Assembly (NCBI GenBank): GCA_964387025.1
Contig: CAYLUZ010000009.1
Location: forward strand, 62,001 to 126,000
Reading direction: 5' to 3'
DNA length: 64,000 nucleotides
DNA from: PNON01 sp964387025
GTDB lineage: Bacteria > Chloroflexota > Anaerolineae > Anaerolineales > Anaerolineaceae
Shown here in pieces: positions 26,644 through 34,218 of this stretch. The notes under the pieces are model-generated. The model saw only the letters and a list, made by a program, of their open reading frames with translations. It searched no databases and was not told where the DNA came from. Position 1 is the stretch's first letter, and the number at the start of each line of letters is the position of its first letter. The position numbers and the translations under genes are program-made.

Positions 26644-27456
26644 TCAAGTGATCAATGAAATTTGAAACGGTTGCATATCTCGAATCATGTCGTTGAGGAT
26701 AGTCAGGAACTTTCGCATACAAGCAATCAAAGCCACTTTTTTCACTTTTCCATTAGAGATAAGTCGAGTATAGAATATCTTGAGGATAGGATTCCATCGA
26801 ATTGCCGCCACGGTTGCCATGTATAACACAGAGCGGATATTTGCTCGCCCTCCTTTTATGCGACGTTTACCTCTAAACATTCCGCTATCCCGATTGAAGG
26901 GAGCGACGCCAACCAGGGAGGCAATCTCTTTGCGATTCAATCGTCCCAGCTCAGGAAGATCCGAAAGCAATATATTGGTCAGAACAGGACCGACCCCTGG
27001 TGTAGTACGGAGGATGACATTTTTGGAACGGAAGATAGGGTCATGATCCACGAAATCATCAATCTGATCGTTCAATTCTTGTAATTGCTTTTCAAGCCAG
27101 TTAATATTCCGCTCAACCAGTTCGCGCAAGCGAGTTGGAGTGCTGAGCAAATGATTTTTCTCGGCAATCAACATATCAATTACCTGTCGGCGACGGGTCA
27201 TCAACGCAGAAAGGTATTGTTCCTGCTCATTTGGCAAAATGATCCTGGCAGGTTGGACTGCCTCAGCGAAGCGAGCCAAAAGACGTGCATCAATCTTGTC
27301 TGTTTTGGCCAACTGCCCAATTGATTTAGCAAATTCTCGAACCCTGCCGGGGTTAACCAGGGATACCGGCAAGTGGGCAAAATACAACTCAGTGACCAGA
27401 ACCCGTTCTAGCAGAATTCGGACTCGACGGTCCCCACAACTGTTCGGGCATTTTTT
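26644..27456 (-). pseudogene. IS110-family transposase, 5'-truncated remnant
   Basis: The reading frame (first possible start TTG 27387; frame open to an in-frame TGA at 27457-27459) keeps the end of the DEDD RuvC-like domain (LAKTDKIDARLLARFA, the last two acidic residues). It also keeps the full C-terminal Tnp_20 domain with GVGPVLTNILLSDLPELG, APFNRDSGMFRGKRRIKGGR (catalytic Ser region) and RSVLYMATVAAIRWNP. The first Asp and Glu of the catalytic core, roughly 60-80 residues, are absent upstream, so the copy is probably inactive. A poly-A tract (7 A on the minus strand) sits near the break. IS110 elements carry a bridge RNA beside the gene; none could be identified here. Confidence 0.8.
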
Positions 27457-27736
27457 TCAAAGACATGGCGACTCATGCTCTATTGCGGTCTTCTTGACCA
27501 GAATGGGATCGGTCTGCCATGTCTCTTTTAATATACTAGAATGGTAAGGGCTAATTAGTCGTTAGGGATGAGTGATTCGTCAGTGGTTTGATAGAGACTT
27601 TGAGATATGCTTGAAAAAGCTGAATAATTATTTCCATAATTCAGTACTTGAATTATGGAAATAATTGTGATATACTATTGAAAGTTCTACTAAAACTATA
27701 GACATTGTGGAACATTAAAATAAATGTGATCAATTT
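27457..27736 (+). other. Intergenic region between the IS110 remnant and the Rrf2 gene
   Basis: Holds the broken upstream flank of the IS110 fragment (27457-27600, with no coding similarity I recognise) and then the palindromic promoter of the Rrf2-pst unit. No further gene is seen. Confidence 0.5.
27626..27676 (+). promoter_or_regulatory. Promoter overlapped by an 18-bp perfect palindrome (likely Rrf2 operator)
   Basis: AATTATTTCCATAATTCA (27626-27643) is matched by its exact reverse complement at 27649-27666 with 5 bases between. The -35 TTGAAT (27648-27653) lies in the right arm and the -10 TATACT (27671-27676) follows after 17 bp. A dimeric regulator bound here would block RNA polymerase. 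The adjacent Rrf2 gene is the natural candidate (autoregulation, inferred). Confidence 0.75.
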
Positions 27737-28174
27737 ATGAGATTATCCAAACGTGGAGAATATGCCTTGAGGGCAATGATCGACCTGGCATCCTGGACGC
27801 AGGATCGCAGCCATATGCCGATCAAAGAAATAGCTGATAGGGAAAACATCCCGATCAAATTCCTAGAGCAGATCCTTCTGACCATGAAAAATGCTGGTCT
27901 GGTGAGCAGCCGAATGGGAGTGAATGGCGGCTACTACCTGGCAAAACCAGCAGAGCTGATTACCTTGGGCCAGATCATCCGCCTGCTTGATGGTCCGCTT
28001 GCGCCTATTCGATGTGTCAGTCAGATGGCATATGAACCTTGCAGCTGCCCGGATGAGAGCACTTGCGGGTTGCGTAGTGTCATGTTTGACGTTCGTAATG
28101 CGATTTCGGATATTCTCGATCACAAGACCCTGGCGGATGTCGTCCACAGAGATGTAACTAAAAATAACCCGTAA
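27737..28174 (+). CDS. Rrf2-family transcriptional regulator with Fe-S-type cysteines
   Basis: 145 residues. The winged helix-turn-helix start MRLSKRGEYALRAMIDLAS is the Rrf2/IscR/CymR hallmark, followed by IKEIADRENIPIKFLEQILLTMKNAGLVSSRMGVNGGYYLA. The C-terminal half has Cys residues in RCVSQMAYEPCSCPDESTCG, spaced like the [2Fe-2S] ligands of IscR/NsrR/RirA but with an extra Cys, so iron-sulfur or redox sensing is likely. It sits directly upstream of a Pst-type operon (11 bp to the binding-protein gene) and downstream of a palindromic promoter. That pairing suggests redox or sulfur-status control of an anion importer, which is unusual. Confidence 0.88.
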   Translation: MRLSKRGEYALRAMIDLASWTQDRSHMPIKEIADRENIPIKFLEQILLTMKNAGLVSSRMGVNGGYYLAKPAELITLGQIIRLLDGPLAPIRCVSQMAYEPCSCPDESTCGLRSVMFDVRNAISDILDHKTLADVVHRDVTKNNP

Positions 28175-28185
28175 TAGGAGAAAAA

Positions 28186-29142
28186 ATGAATAAGAAAGCA
28201 TTTGTAGTTCTTGCAGTAGTGATCGTTCTCTCATTAATACTTACCGCTTGTGGTGGCGGTGCAGCTCAGCAACAGACTAAGAAAAAAATCTCTGTATCCG
28301 GCGCGTTTGCTCTGTATCCATTGATGGTCCAGTGGGCAGAAAAATACCAGGCAGAGAACCCTAATGTCCTCATTGATGTCTCCGCTGGCGGTGCAGGCAA
28401 AGGCATGTCCGACACCCTGGCTGGTGCTGTGGATATTGGCATGGTCTCCCGGGAAATCGCCCAGGAAGAGACAGACCAGGGAGCTTATGGTATCGCAGTT
28501 ACGAAGGATGCAGTTTTTGGAACGGTCAGTGCCAGCAACCCTTACCTTGCTGATATCTTAAAGCAGGGGTTGTCTCAAAAAATCCTTTCAGGTATCTTCC
28601 TGACCGGTGAGATCACGACCTGGGGCCAAGCACTGGGAAAACCCGAGATCACTGACGAAATCCATGTATTCACTCGGTCGGATGCCTGCGGTGCAGGTGA
28701 GATGTGGGTAAAATACCTTGGCGGTAAGAAGCAGGAAGAGTTAAAGGGAATTGGCGTCAATGCTGATCCGGGTGTCCTTGAAGCTGTTATCAAAGATCCC
28801 TTGGGAATTGGGTATAATAACTTGAACTATGCATTCGACCTGAAAAGTGGGAAGCCAGTCAACGGTGCTGGTGTAGTGCCACTCGATATCAATGAAAATG
28901 GTACTGTTGATCCGGAAGAAGTATTGGACACACAGACACAGGCGGTGGAAGCAATCAGCACCGGACGATATCCTTCTCCTCCGGCACGACCGCTCTATCT
29001 GGTTACCAAGGGTAAACCCACCGGAGCAGTTGCAGATTTATTGTCATGGATTTTGAATGATGGCCAAAAGTACGTTGCTGAAGCTGGTTATATTGCTCTT
29101 ACCCCAGATCAACTGGCAGCATCCAAGGATAAATTGAAATAA
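28186..29142 (+). CDS. PstS-like phosphate-type substrate-binding lipoprotein
   Basis: 318 residues, lipobox LILTACGGG at about C22. The mature start (KISVSGAFALYPLMVQWAEKYQ) and the loop SAGGAGKGMSDTLAGAVDIGMVSRE follow the PstS fold pattern of anion-binding loops. A later FTRSDACGAGEMWVKYLGG matches the PstS R-S-D-x-S-G anion-binding segment, with Ala-Cys replacing the usual residues. It binds phosphate or a similar oxyanion; the altered loops leave the exact ligand open. GGAG ribosome site; ATG start 11 bp after the Rrf2 stop. Confidence 0.78.
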   Translation: MNKKAFVVLAVVIVLSLILTACGGGAAQQQTKKKISVSGAFALYPLMVQWAEKYQAENPNVLIDVSAGGAGKGMSDTLAGAVDIGMVSREIAQEETDQGAYGIAVTKDAVFGTVSASNPYLADILKQGLSQKILSGIFLTGEITTWGQALGKPEITDEIHVFTRSDACGAGEMWVKYLGGKKQEELKGIGVNADPGVLEAVIKDPLGIGYNNLNYAFDLKSGKPVNGAGVVPLDINENGTVDPEEVLDTQTQAVEAISTGRYPSPPARPLYLVTKGKPTGAVADLLSWILNDGQKYVAEAGYIALTPDQLAASKDKLK

Positions 29143-29144
29143 TC

Positions 29145-30128
29145 ATGGATTTAGATCCTTCGACAAATATTAATCCAACCAATAGGGAGACCAGTAAAAC
29201 ACTGGTCTCCCGCAAAAGACAGGAAAGAGGAGCTTCGCTTCTCTTTAAATGTTTAACCTTCCTTCCAATCGTGATATTCATCGTCATTCTGGTTGTGTTG
29301 ATCGTCAGGTCACTTCCAATCCTCCAACAAAAAAGTATTTTTGATTTACTATTGGGGAAAGTGTGGAGGCCGTCTGAGGGAGAATTCGGTTTCCTTCCCT
29401 TTATCGCAGGTTCTGTCTGGGTTACAGTACTGGCAATGATAATTGCTGCCCCCGTGAGTATTATGTGCGCGATTTATTTATCTGAATATGCCACTTCACT
29501 TGCGAGAACCATCCTCAAACCACTTATTGATATACTGGCGGCGATTCCTTCAGTAGTTTATGGCCTATGGGGGGTTTTGGTCATTGTCCCCTGGGTGGGA
29601 AACACCTTATCTCCATTTCTTGAAAAAACATTATGGTTCATTCCATTTTTCCAATCGAAGAATCCGACCGGATACAGCATACTAGCGGGTGGTTTGGTCC
29701 TGGCTGTGATGGTCACACCATTTATTATTGCTGTGTCGTATGAGGTAATGCATACTGTTGCGCGCGGGTATCACGAAGCATCCCTGGCTGTTGGAGCTAC
29801 TCGATGGCAGACCGTTCGTTATGTCATTTTTCCAAGGGTTGGTTCCGGTTTGGCTGCCGGAGTTATTCTTGGTACTTCCAGGGCATTTGGTGAAACGATT
29901 GCAGTGCTCATGGTGATCGGTAATAACCCAATTATTCCCAAGTCCATTCTCGATGCGGCGTATCCTTTACCCGCATTGATTGCGAATAATTACGGTGAGA
30001 TGATGTCCATTCCACTATACGATGCAGCCTTACTCGGATCTGCCCTTCTATTATTGATCATTGTCTTAATATTTAATGTATCTTCTGCTGTTATTTTAAA
30101 AAGAGTTACCGGGAAGGCTCAGGAATGA
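29145..30128 (+). CDS. PstC-type ABC transporter permease
   Basis: 327 residues, six helices. Family features are FLPFIAGSVWVTVLAMIIAAPVSIMCAIYLSEYA near the first helices and IPSVVYGLWGVLVIVPW. The EAA-type loop YHEASLAVGATRWQTVRYVIFPRVGSG contacts the ATPase. The end overlaps the PstA-type start by 4 bp (ATGA). A charged N-terminal tail of about 35 residues precedes the first helix. Confidence 0.9.
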   Translation: MDLDPSTNINPTNRETSKTLVSRKRQERGASLLFKCLTFLPIVIFIVILVVLIVRSLPILQQKSIFDLLLGKVWRPSEGEFGFLPFIAGSVWVTVLAMIIAAPVSIMCAIYLSEYATSLARTILKPLIDILAAIPSVVYGLWGVLVIVPWVGNTLSPFLEKTLWFIPFFQSKNPTGYSILAGGLVLAVMVTPFIIAVSYEVMHTVARGYHEASLAVGATRWQTVRYVIFPRVGSGLAAGVILGTSRAFGETIAVLMVIGNNPIIPKSILDAAYPLPALIANNYGEMMSIPLYDAALLGSALLLLIIVLIFNVSSAVILKRVTGKAQE

Positions 30129-30985
30129 AAAAGATCTCCCGCCGCAAGATTGAAGAATCGGTTGCCAAGTTTTTTATGTACATCTGCCTTGGATTGGTAA
30201 CAGGCAGCCTGGGCTGGATATTGTTGACATTGGTTATAAAAGGGGCACCTTCCCTAAATTGGGCCATGATATCACAAACACCCAAAGGTGGTTTCTACCT
30301 CGGTAAAGAGGGTGGAATCCTGAATGCGATCATTGGATCACTCTACCTTGCCGGTGGTGGAACAGTTTTGGCCTTATTGTTCAGTTTACCCATTGCACTT
30401 GGATTGAATGTCTATATTAAACGAAACTCAAAATGGGCAATTGTTGTCAGATCAGCTTTGGATGTATTATGGGGAATACCTTCCATTGTTTATGGTGCCT
30501 TCGGATTTACGATCATGCTGGCAATGGGTATGCGGGCTTCATTATTGGCTGGTATTGTCACCCTGGCTCTCGTAGAACTCCCGATCATGATCCGGTCGAT
30601 GGATGAAGTATTACGTTTGATGCCCAGAGACCTGGAACACGCATCTTATGGTTTGGGAGCAACGAAGATCGAGACGGCTTTACGCGTAATTTTGCCACAG
30701 ATGATGCCAGGATTGATCACAGCTACCATGCTGGCTTTCGGGCGAGGTATCGGGGACGCTGCTTCTGTTCTGTTTACTGCCGGGTACACTGATCGAATTC
30801 CAACCTCCCTGATGGATCCGACGGCTTCACTGCCACTGGCAGTTTTCTTCCAACTTTCAACACCTTTCCCTGAAGTGCAGCAACGGGCATATGCCGCAGC
30901 ACTGGTGCTGACCATCATTGTCCTTTTTATTAGTATCGTTTCCCGATGGCTTGCTTCCAGATTATCCAAGTATTCGGTTAAATAG
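30125..30985 (+). CDS. PstA-type ABC transporter permease
   Basis: 286 residues. The sequence shows the family pattern GGFYLGKEGGILNAIIGSLYLAGGG, then LWGIPSIVYGAFGF, the coupling loop LEHASYGLGATKIETALRVILPQMMPG, and GIGDAASVLFTAGYTDRIP. It forms the membrane channel with the PstC-type partner. The end is 8 bp before the ATPase gene. Confidence 0.9.
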   Translation: MKKISRRKIEESVAKFFMYICLGLVTGSLGWILLTLVIKGAPSLNWAMISQTPKGGFYLGKEGGILNAIIGSLYLAGGGTVLALLFSLPIALGLNVYIKRNSKWAIVVRSALDVLWGIPSIVYGAFGFTIMLAMGMRASLLAGIVTLALVELPIMIRSMDEVLRLMPRDLEHASYGLGATKIETALRVILPQMMPGLITATMLAFGRGIGDAASVLFTAGYTDRIPTSLMDPTASLPLAVFFQLSTPFPEVQQRAYAAALVLTIIVLFISIVSRWLASRLSKYSVK

Positions 30986-30993
30986 GAAATTTT

Positions 30994-31749
30994 ATGGAAT
31001 ATCATATAAATGTTCGCGACTTGAACGTAAAGATCGGCAATACCCAGATCATCAACAATGTCAGCCTGGATATCCCAAGGGGGCAGGTGACAGCGATCCT
31101 GGGTCCTTCAGGCTGCGGTAAGACCACATTGATGCGTACAATGAACCGTTTTCTAGAATTGACTGACAATTCTGTGATCACCGGGCAGGTATTGCTGGAC
31201 GGCAAGAACATTTACGATCCGGATGTGGATGTGACCGAGATCCGGACTCGAATAGGTTTATTGGCCCAGCGTCCCTATTCCCTGCCCATGTCTATTTATG
31301 AGAATGTTGCTTATGGATTGCGTATCCACCGCATCAATAACAGCCGCAACCTGAAACCCATCATCCGGCACTATTTGGAGATGGCAGGTCTGTGGGATGA
31401 AGTACAGAAACGACTGCACGACCCGGCGACAGCTTTATCCATCGGACAACAGCAAAGGCTGTGCCTGGCACGCGGGCTGGCCCTTGAGCCTGAGGTGATC
31501 CTGGCAGATGAACCTACATCCGCGTTGGATCCGATATCTTCCCAGCATATTGAGCAGAAACTGCAAGAACTGAAGGAGAAATATACCATCGTCCTGGTGA
31601 CACATACACTCAGGCAGGCACGCCGCCTGGCAGATTATGTGGTGTATATGTATATGGGTGATGTGGTTGAGCAGGGACCTGCCAAAGAAGTATTTGAAAA
31701 CCCCCAACAGGAACGGACCAAAGCGTATTTACAAGGTTCGATCGGGTAG
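30994..31749 (+). CDS. PstB-type ABC transporter ATPase with altered signature motif
   Basis: 251 residues. Walker A GPSGCGKTT, Q-loop GLLAQRPYSLPMSIYENVAYGL, Walker B VILADEPTSALDPISS, and switch His in VTHTLRQARR. The ABC signature reads LSIGQQQR rather than LSGGQQQR, so the second Gly that touches the nucleotide of the partner subunit is Ile. The Q-loop Gln, Walker motifs and D-loop are intact, so it is probably still active. The PstB annotation fits by neighbourhood and by the ALDPIS motif. Confidence 0.85.
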   Translation: MEYHINVRDLNVKIGNTQIINNVSLDIPRGQVTAILGPSGCGKTTLMRTMNRFLELTDNSVITGQVLLDGKNIYDPDVDVTEIRTRIGLLAQRPYSLPMSIYENVAYGLRIHRINNSRNLKPIIRHYLEMAGLWDEVQKRLHDPATALSIGQQQRLCLARGLALEPEVILADEPTSALDPISSQHIEQKLQELKEKYTIVLVTHTLRQARRLADYVVYMYMGDVVEQGPAKEVFENPQQERTKAYLQGSIG

Positions 31750-31831
31750 CAATAGTCTTCTCTTCGCTTGAATATTTCCACTAAAGTGGGAAATTTGTGA
31801 TAAATAATATATCATAGGTCGGGAGGGTAAA

Positions 31832-32596
31832 TTGACTGCATCATTTTCTACAATAAGCATTCGAAAGGTTTTTTCGTTTCCGTTCGCAGATCCACGCTGG
31901 AAAAGTAAGCTTCTTATTGGCATGGGAATTCTATTTGCCAGTTTTATCATTCCGATCCTGCCTGCGCTGATTGTTTATGGTTATTTCTATCAGATCATGC
32001 AAGTCGTAATTGTGAAAAGTGAAGAACCAACTTTACCGGAATGGCAGAATTGGGGCAAATTACTGGGGGATGGCTTTCGCTTATTCGGCGTATCTTTTAT
32101 TTATTCATTACCGATGTCGATATTGTATTTTGCTGGAATATTCATTTATGGCCTCATGATCTTCAGTATTCCCTGGATGGAGAATACAGGAGTGGAAGGT
32201 GGAACGGTTGCCCTTATCATGATTGGAATCATGAGTTTCTTCTTTTTGATCATTATGCTTGTGACAGCATTTGCCATCATATTGTCGGTAATCCTTCCTC
32301 TAGCATGGTGTCAGACTATTGCAGCTGGCTCAATTAAGGGTGGGTTTGAAATAGGAAAATATTGGAAAGTTTTTAGGTCCAATTTTGGTGGCTTCTTAAT
32401 TGCTACAACGTTAATGTATGGTTTATTCACAATACTTATGATGGTTTATTATGTCCTTTATATGAGTATAGTGCTCTGGTGCCTGATCCCATTCTTACTT
32501 ATCATAGGTGGTATGCTGACTGGTCTTTTCTCACTGGTACTTTGGGCATCTGTATACCGTGAGGGGTTAGATAAATTGGAAGGGCAGGTTGGATAA
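31832..32596 (+). CDS. DUF4013 membrane protein
   Basis: 254 residues with five or six membrane helices. The N-terminal PFADPRWKSKLLIGMGILFASFIIPILPALIVYGYFYQIM and the next segment LPEWQNWGKLLGDGFRLFGVS are typical of DUF4013, a family of unknown function. TTG start with GGGAGG a few bases upstream. It ends in a strong terminator shared with the convergent CBS-domain gene. Confidence 0.8.
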   Translation: MTASFSTISIRKVFSFPFADPRWKSKLLIGMGILFASFIIPILPALIVYGYFYQIMQVVIVKSEEPTLPEWQNWGKLLGDGFRLFGVSFIYSLPMSILYFAGIFIYGLMIFSIPWMENTGVEGGTVALIMIGIMSFFFLIIMLVTAFAIILSVILPLAWCQTIAAGSIKGGFEIGKYWKVFRSNFGGFLIATTLMYGLFTILMMVYYVLYMSIVLWCLIPFLLIIGGMLTGLFSLVLWASVYREGLDKLEGQVG

Positions 32597-32683
32597 GAAA
32601 GGGTAGGAAGAGTTCCTAACCTATCGTATTATCTTTAACTTTATCCAAATTTCTGTATATTTTTTATTTACAGTATTTACAAA

Positions 32684-32721
32684 GAACCCCTCTTATTATT
32701 GAGAGGGGTTCATGTTTTTTT
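32684..32721. terminator. Terminator after the DUF4013 gene
   Basis: GAACCCCTCT (32684-32693) pairs with AGAGGGGTTC (32702-32711), followed by ATG and seven T (32715-32721). The T-run overlaps the stop codon of the convergent CBS gene, so the element may serve both. Confidence 0.85.
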
Positions 32722-33358
32722 AGCGGATATCGATCACTTTTTCCAAAGTTGGCCAAATGGCTTTACTCAGTTTCTCCAGGGGAACATCCTGAACTTTCAT
32801 TGTGATCTGTCCATATCCCGGGGCGTCGCCGGCTGTCTTCACGAAAGCCACAATATTTCCACCCACATCTCTTACTGCTGTGGCTATTTCTGCAAATTTA
32901 CCAGGCACATCTTTCACAATAAAAGATACCCTGACTCCTTCACAACGAGCTCCCAGGAGTTCAAGGAAGATACGGAACAAATTGGTCTCGGTAATAATCC
33001 CAACCAATTTCTCTCCCTTCATAACAGGGAGTGCACCGATCTTTTTATCGGCCATGATACGCGCTGCTTCTTCGATGGGTGTATCTTCGGTAACGGTGAT
33101 CACGTCCTTCGTCATTACCCGTTCCACGGTGATCTTGCTCACCAGGTAGCTTATCTCCCACACACTCAAGGAAGTTGCTTCAGACGGGGAAGCATTCAGC
33201 AGATCACTTTCCGAAACGATCCCGACCAGCTTTCCTTTTTTATCCACTACCGGGAAACGCCGGATATGTTCCTTGCGCATGCTTACCAAAGCTTCCTGAA
33301 CCGATTCTTCAGGGGATACTGTCAAGACAAGATTTGTCATTCGTTCGCCAACTAACAT
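32720..33358 (-). CDS. Protein with two CBS domains and a C-terminal ACT domain
   Basis: 212 residues. Two CBS motifs are clear: MTNLVLTVSPEESVQEALVSMRKEHIRRFPVVD and MTKDVITVTEDTPIEEAARIMADKKIGALPV. An ACT-like domain follows, starting RVSFIVKDVPGKFAEIATAVRDVGGNIVAF. The layout is close to AcuB-type proteins. CBS pairs bind adenine nucleotides and ACT domains bind amino acids, so it is probably a cytoplasmic metabolic sensor. It has no neighbour on its strand to suggest its partner. Confidence 0.85.
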   Translation of the reverse strand: MLVGERMTNLVLTVSPEESVQEALVSMRKEHIRRFPVVDKKGKLVGIVSESDLLNASPSEATSLSVWEISYLVSKITVERVMTKDVITVTEDTPIEEAARIMADKKIGALPVMKGEKLVGIITETNLFRIFLELLGARCEGVRVSFIVKDVPGKFAEIATAVRDVGGNIVAFVKTAGDAPGYGQITMKVQDVPLEKLSKAIWPTLEKVIDIR

Positions 33359-33574
33359 GGATGGTCTCCTCTATATCTATAAATTATGCTTATAAATCTA
33401 TTGTACAATCACTATTGTTAAATAACTATAAGAAGTGTAAAGTCTGCCAGGAAAATTGAAAAATACCGGCAAATTGACAGAAAACTAATGACTGGATTAC
33501 TACGTTAGATCAATGTGACTTTTCTGAATAATTTTCATCTGATTCAATAATTAGATTTTAAAGTGAGGAAAAAA

Positions 33575-34009
33575 ATGGAAAAAACAAAAAAACAAAATCT
33601 GAAATCATCGTGGTTCTTGATATTGATAGGCTTGGTACTTATTTTAACCGCCGGTTATTTTTTATTAAAACCAGCCACAACTCAAACAACAACACTCCCT
33701 TCGGAAGTATCGGTATCTGAGGCAGCCACGCTTCGGGATGCAGGTGCTTTTGTCCTGGATGTGCGCCAGCCGGAAGAATGGGAGCAAGCTCACATTCCGG
33801 GGGCAACATTAATTCCATTGGGTGAATTACAGGTAAGAAGTAACGAAGTTCCAAAGGATGTAAAGGTTGTGGTGGTTTGCAGATCCGGGAACAGATCAAA
33901 GCAGGGAAGGGATATTCTAATTAATGCTGGATTCAGCCAGGTGACAAGCATGTCCGGCGGGGTTACTCAATGGCAAGCCGACGGAAACCCGGTGGTCAGT
34001 GGACCTTAG
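33575..34009 (+). CDS. Membrane-anchored rhodanese-domain protein
   Basis: About 144 residues from ATG 33575; an in-frame GTG at 33563 lies inside the ribosome site. One helix (WFLILIGLVLILTAGYFLL) anchors a single rhodanese domain facing outside. It reads FVLDVRQPEEWEQAHIPGA, then VVVVCRSGNRS with the catalytic Cys loop of six residues, and ends GGVTQWQADGNPV. It likely transfers sulfane sulfur or acts as a redox protein. Monocistronic, upstream of the tRNA-Gln gene. Confidence 0.88.
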   Translation: MEKTKKQNLKSSWFLILIGLVLILTAGYFLLKPATTQTTTLPSEVSVSEAATLRDAGAFVLDVRQPEEWEQAHIPGATLIPLGELQVRSNEVPKDVKVVVVCRSGNRSKQGRDILINAGFSQVTSMSGGVTQWQADGNPVVSGP

Positions 34010-34035
34010 TTGGTGTTCAGGTTGATTAACTCCTA

Positions 34036-34064
34036 TGGACATATACCCTCGAAAATGATAGAAT
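34036..34064 (+). promoter_or_regulatory. Promoter of tRNA-Gln
   Basis: TGGACA (34036-34041) and TAGAAT (34059-34064) with a 17-bp spacer. The predicted start (about 34071) is some 10 bp before the tRNA. Confidence 0.6.
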
Positions 34065-34081
34065 TCACTCTGTTAAAGCAC

Positions 34082-34152
34082 TGGGGGCTCGTCCAATGGT
34101 AGGACTGCAGACTCTGGATCTGTATATAGAGGTTCGAATCCTTTGCCCTCAG
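34082..34152 (+). tRNA. tRNA-Gln (anticodon CUG)
   Basis: A 71-base cloverleaf. The acceptor stem TGGGGGC (34082-34088) pairs with GCCCTCA (34145-34151), with one G-T pair. D stem GTCC/GGAC. Anticodon stem GCAGA/TCTGT with loop CTCTGGA, so the anticodon is CTG at 34114-34116. T arm AGAGG-TTCGAAT-CCTTT. G discriminator at 34152; no encoded CCA. It sits directly ahead of the gene for its own synthetase. Confidence 0.9.
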
Positions 34153-34165
34153 CCTCTGGAATAAG

Positions 34166-34198
34166 CGCCCTGAACAATATATCAGGGCGTTTGTTTTT
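34166..34198 (+). terminator. Terminator between tRNA-Gln and glnS
   Basis: CGCCCTGA (34166-34173) pairs with TCAGGGCG (34182-34189), followed by TTTGTTTTT. It lies between the tRNA and its synthetase, so glnS transcription from the tRNA promoter would depend on read-through. Confidence 0.82.
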
Positions 34199-34218
34199 AC
34201 CCTGAACAGGAGAAAAAT

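Noticed and set aside
27239..27547. Plus-strand frame across the IS110 remnant
   Set aside because: It overlaps the recognised transposase on the other strand and has no family resemblance.
32699..33355. 218-residue plus-strand frame over the CBS-ACT gene
   Set aside because: Cys- and His-rich shadow of a well-supported minus-strand gene.
34153..34218. Possible T-box leader before glnS
   Set aside because: The spacer is too short and shows only a plain terminator hairpin, without the T-box sequence or specifier loop.
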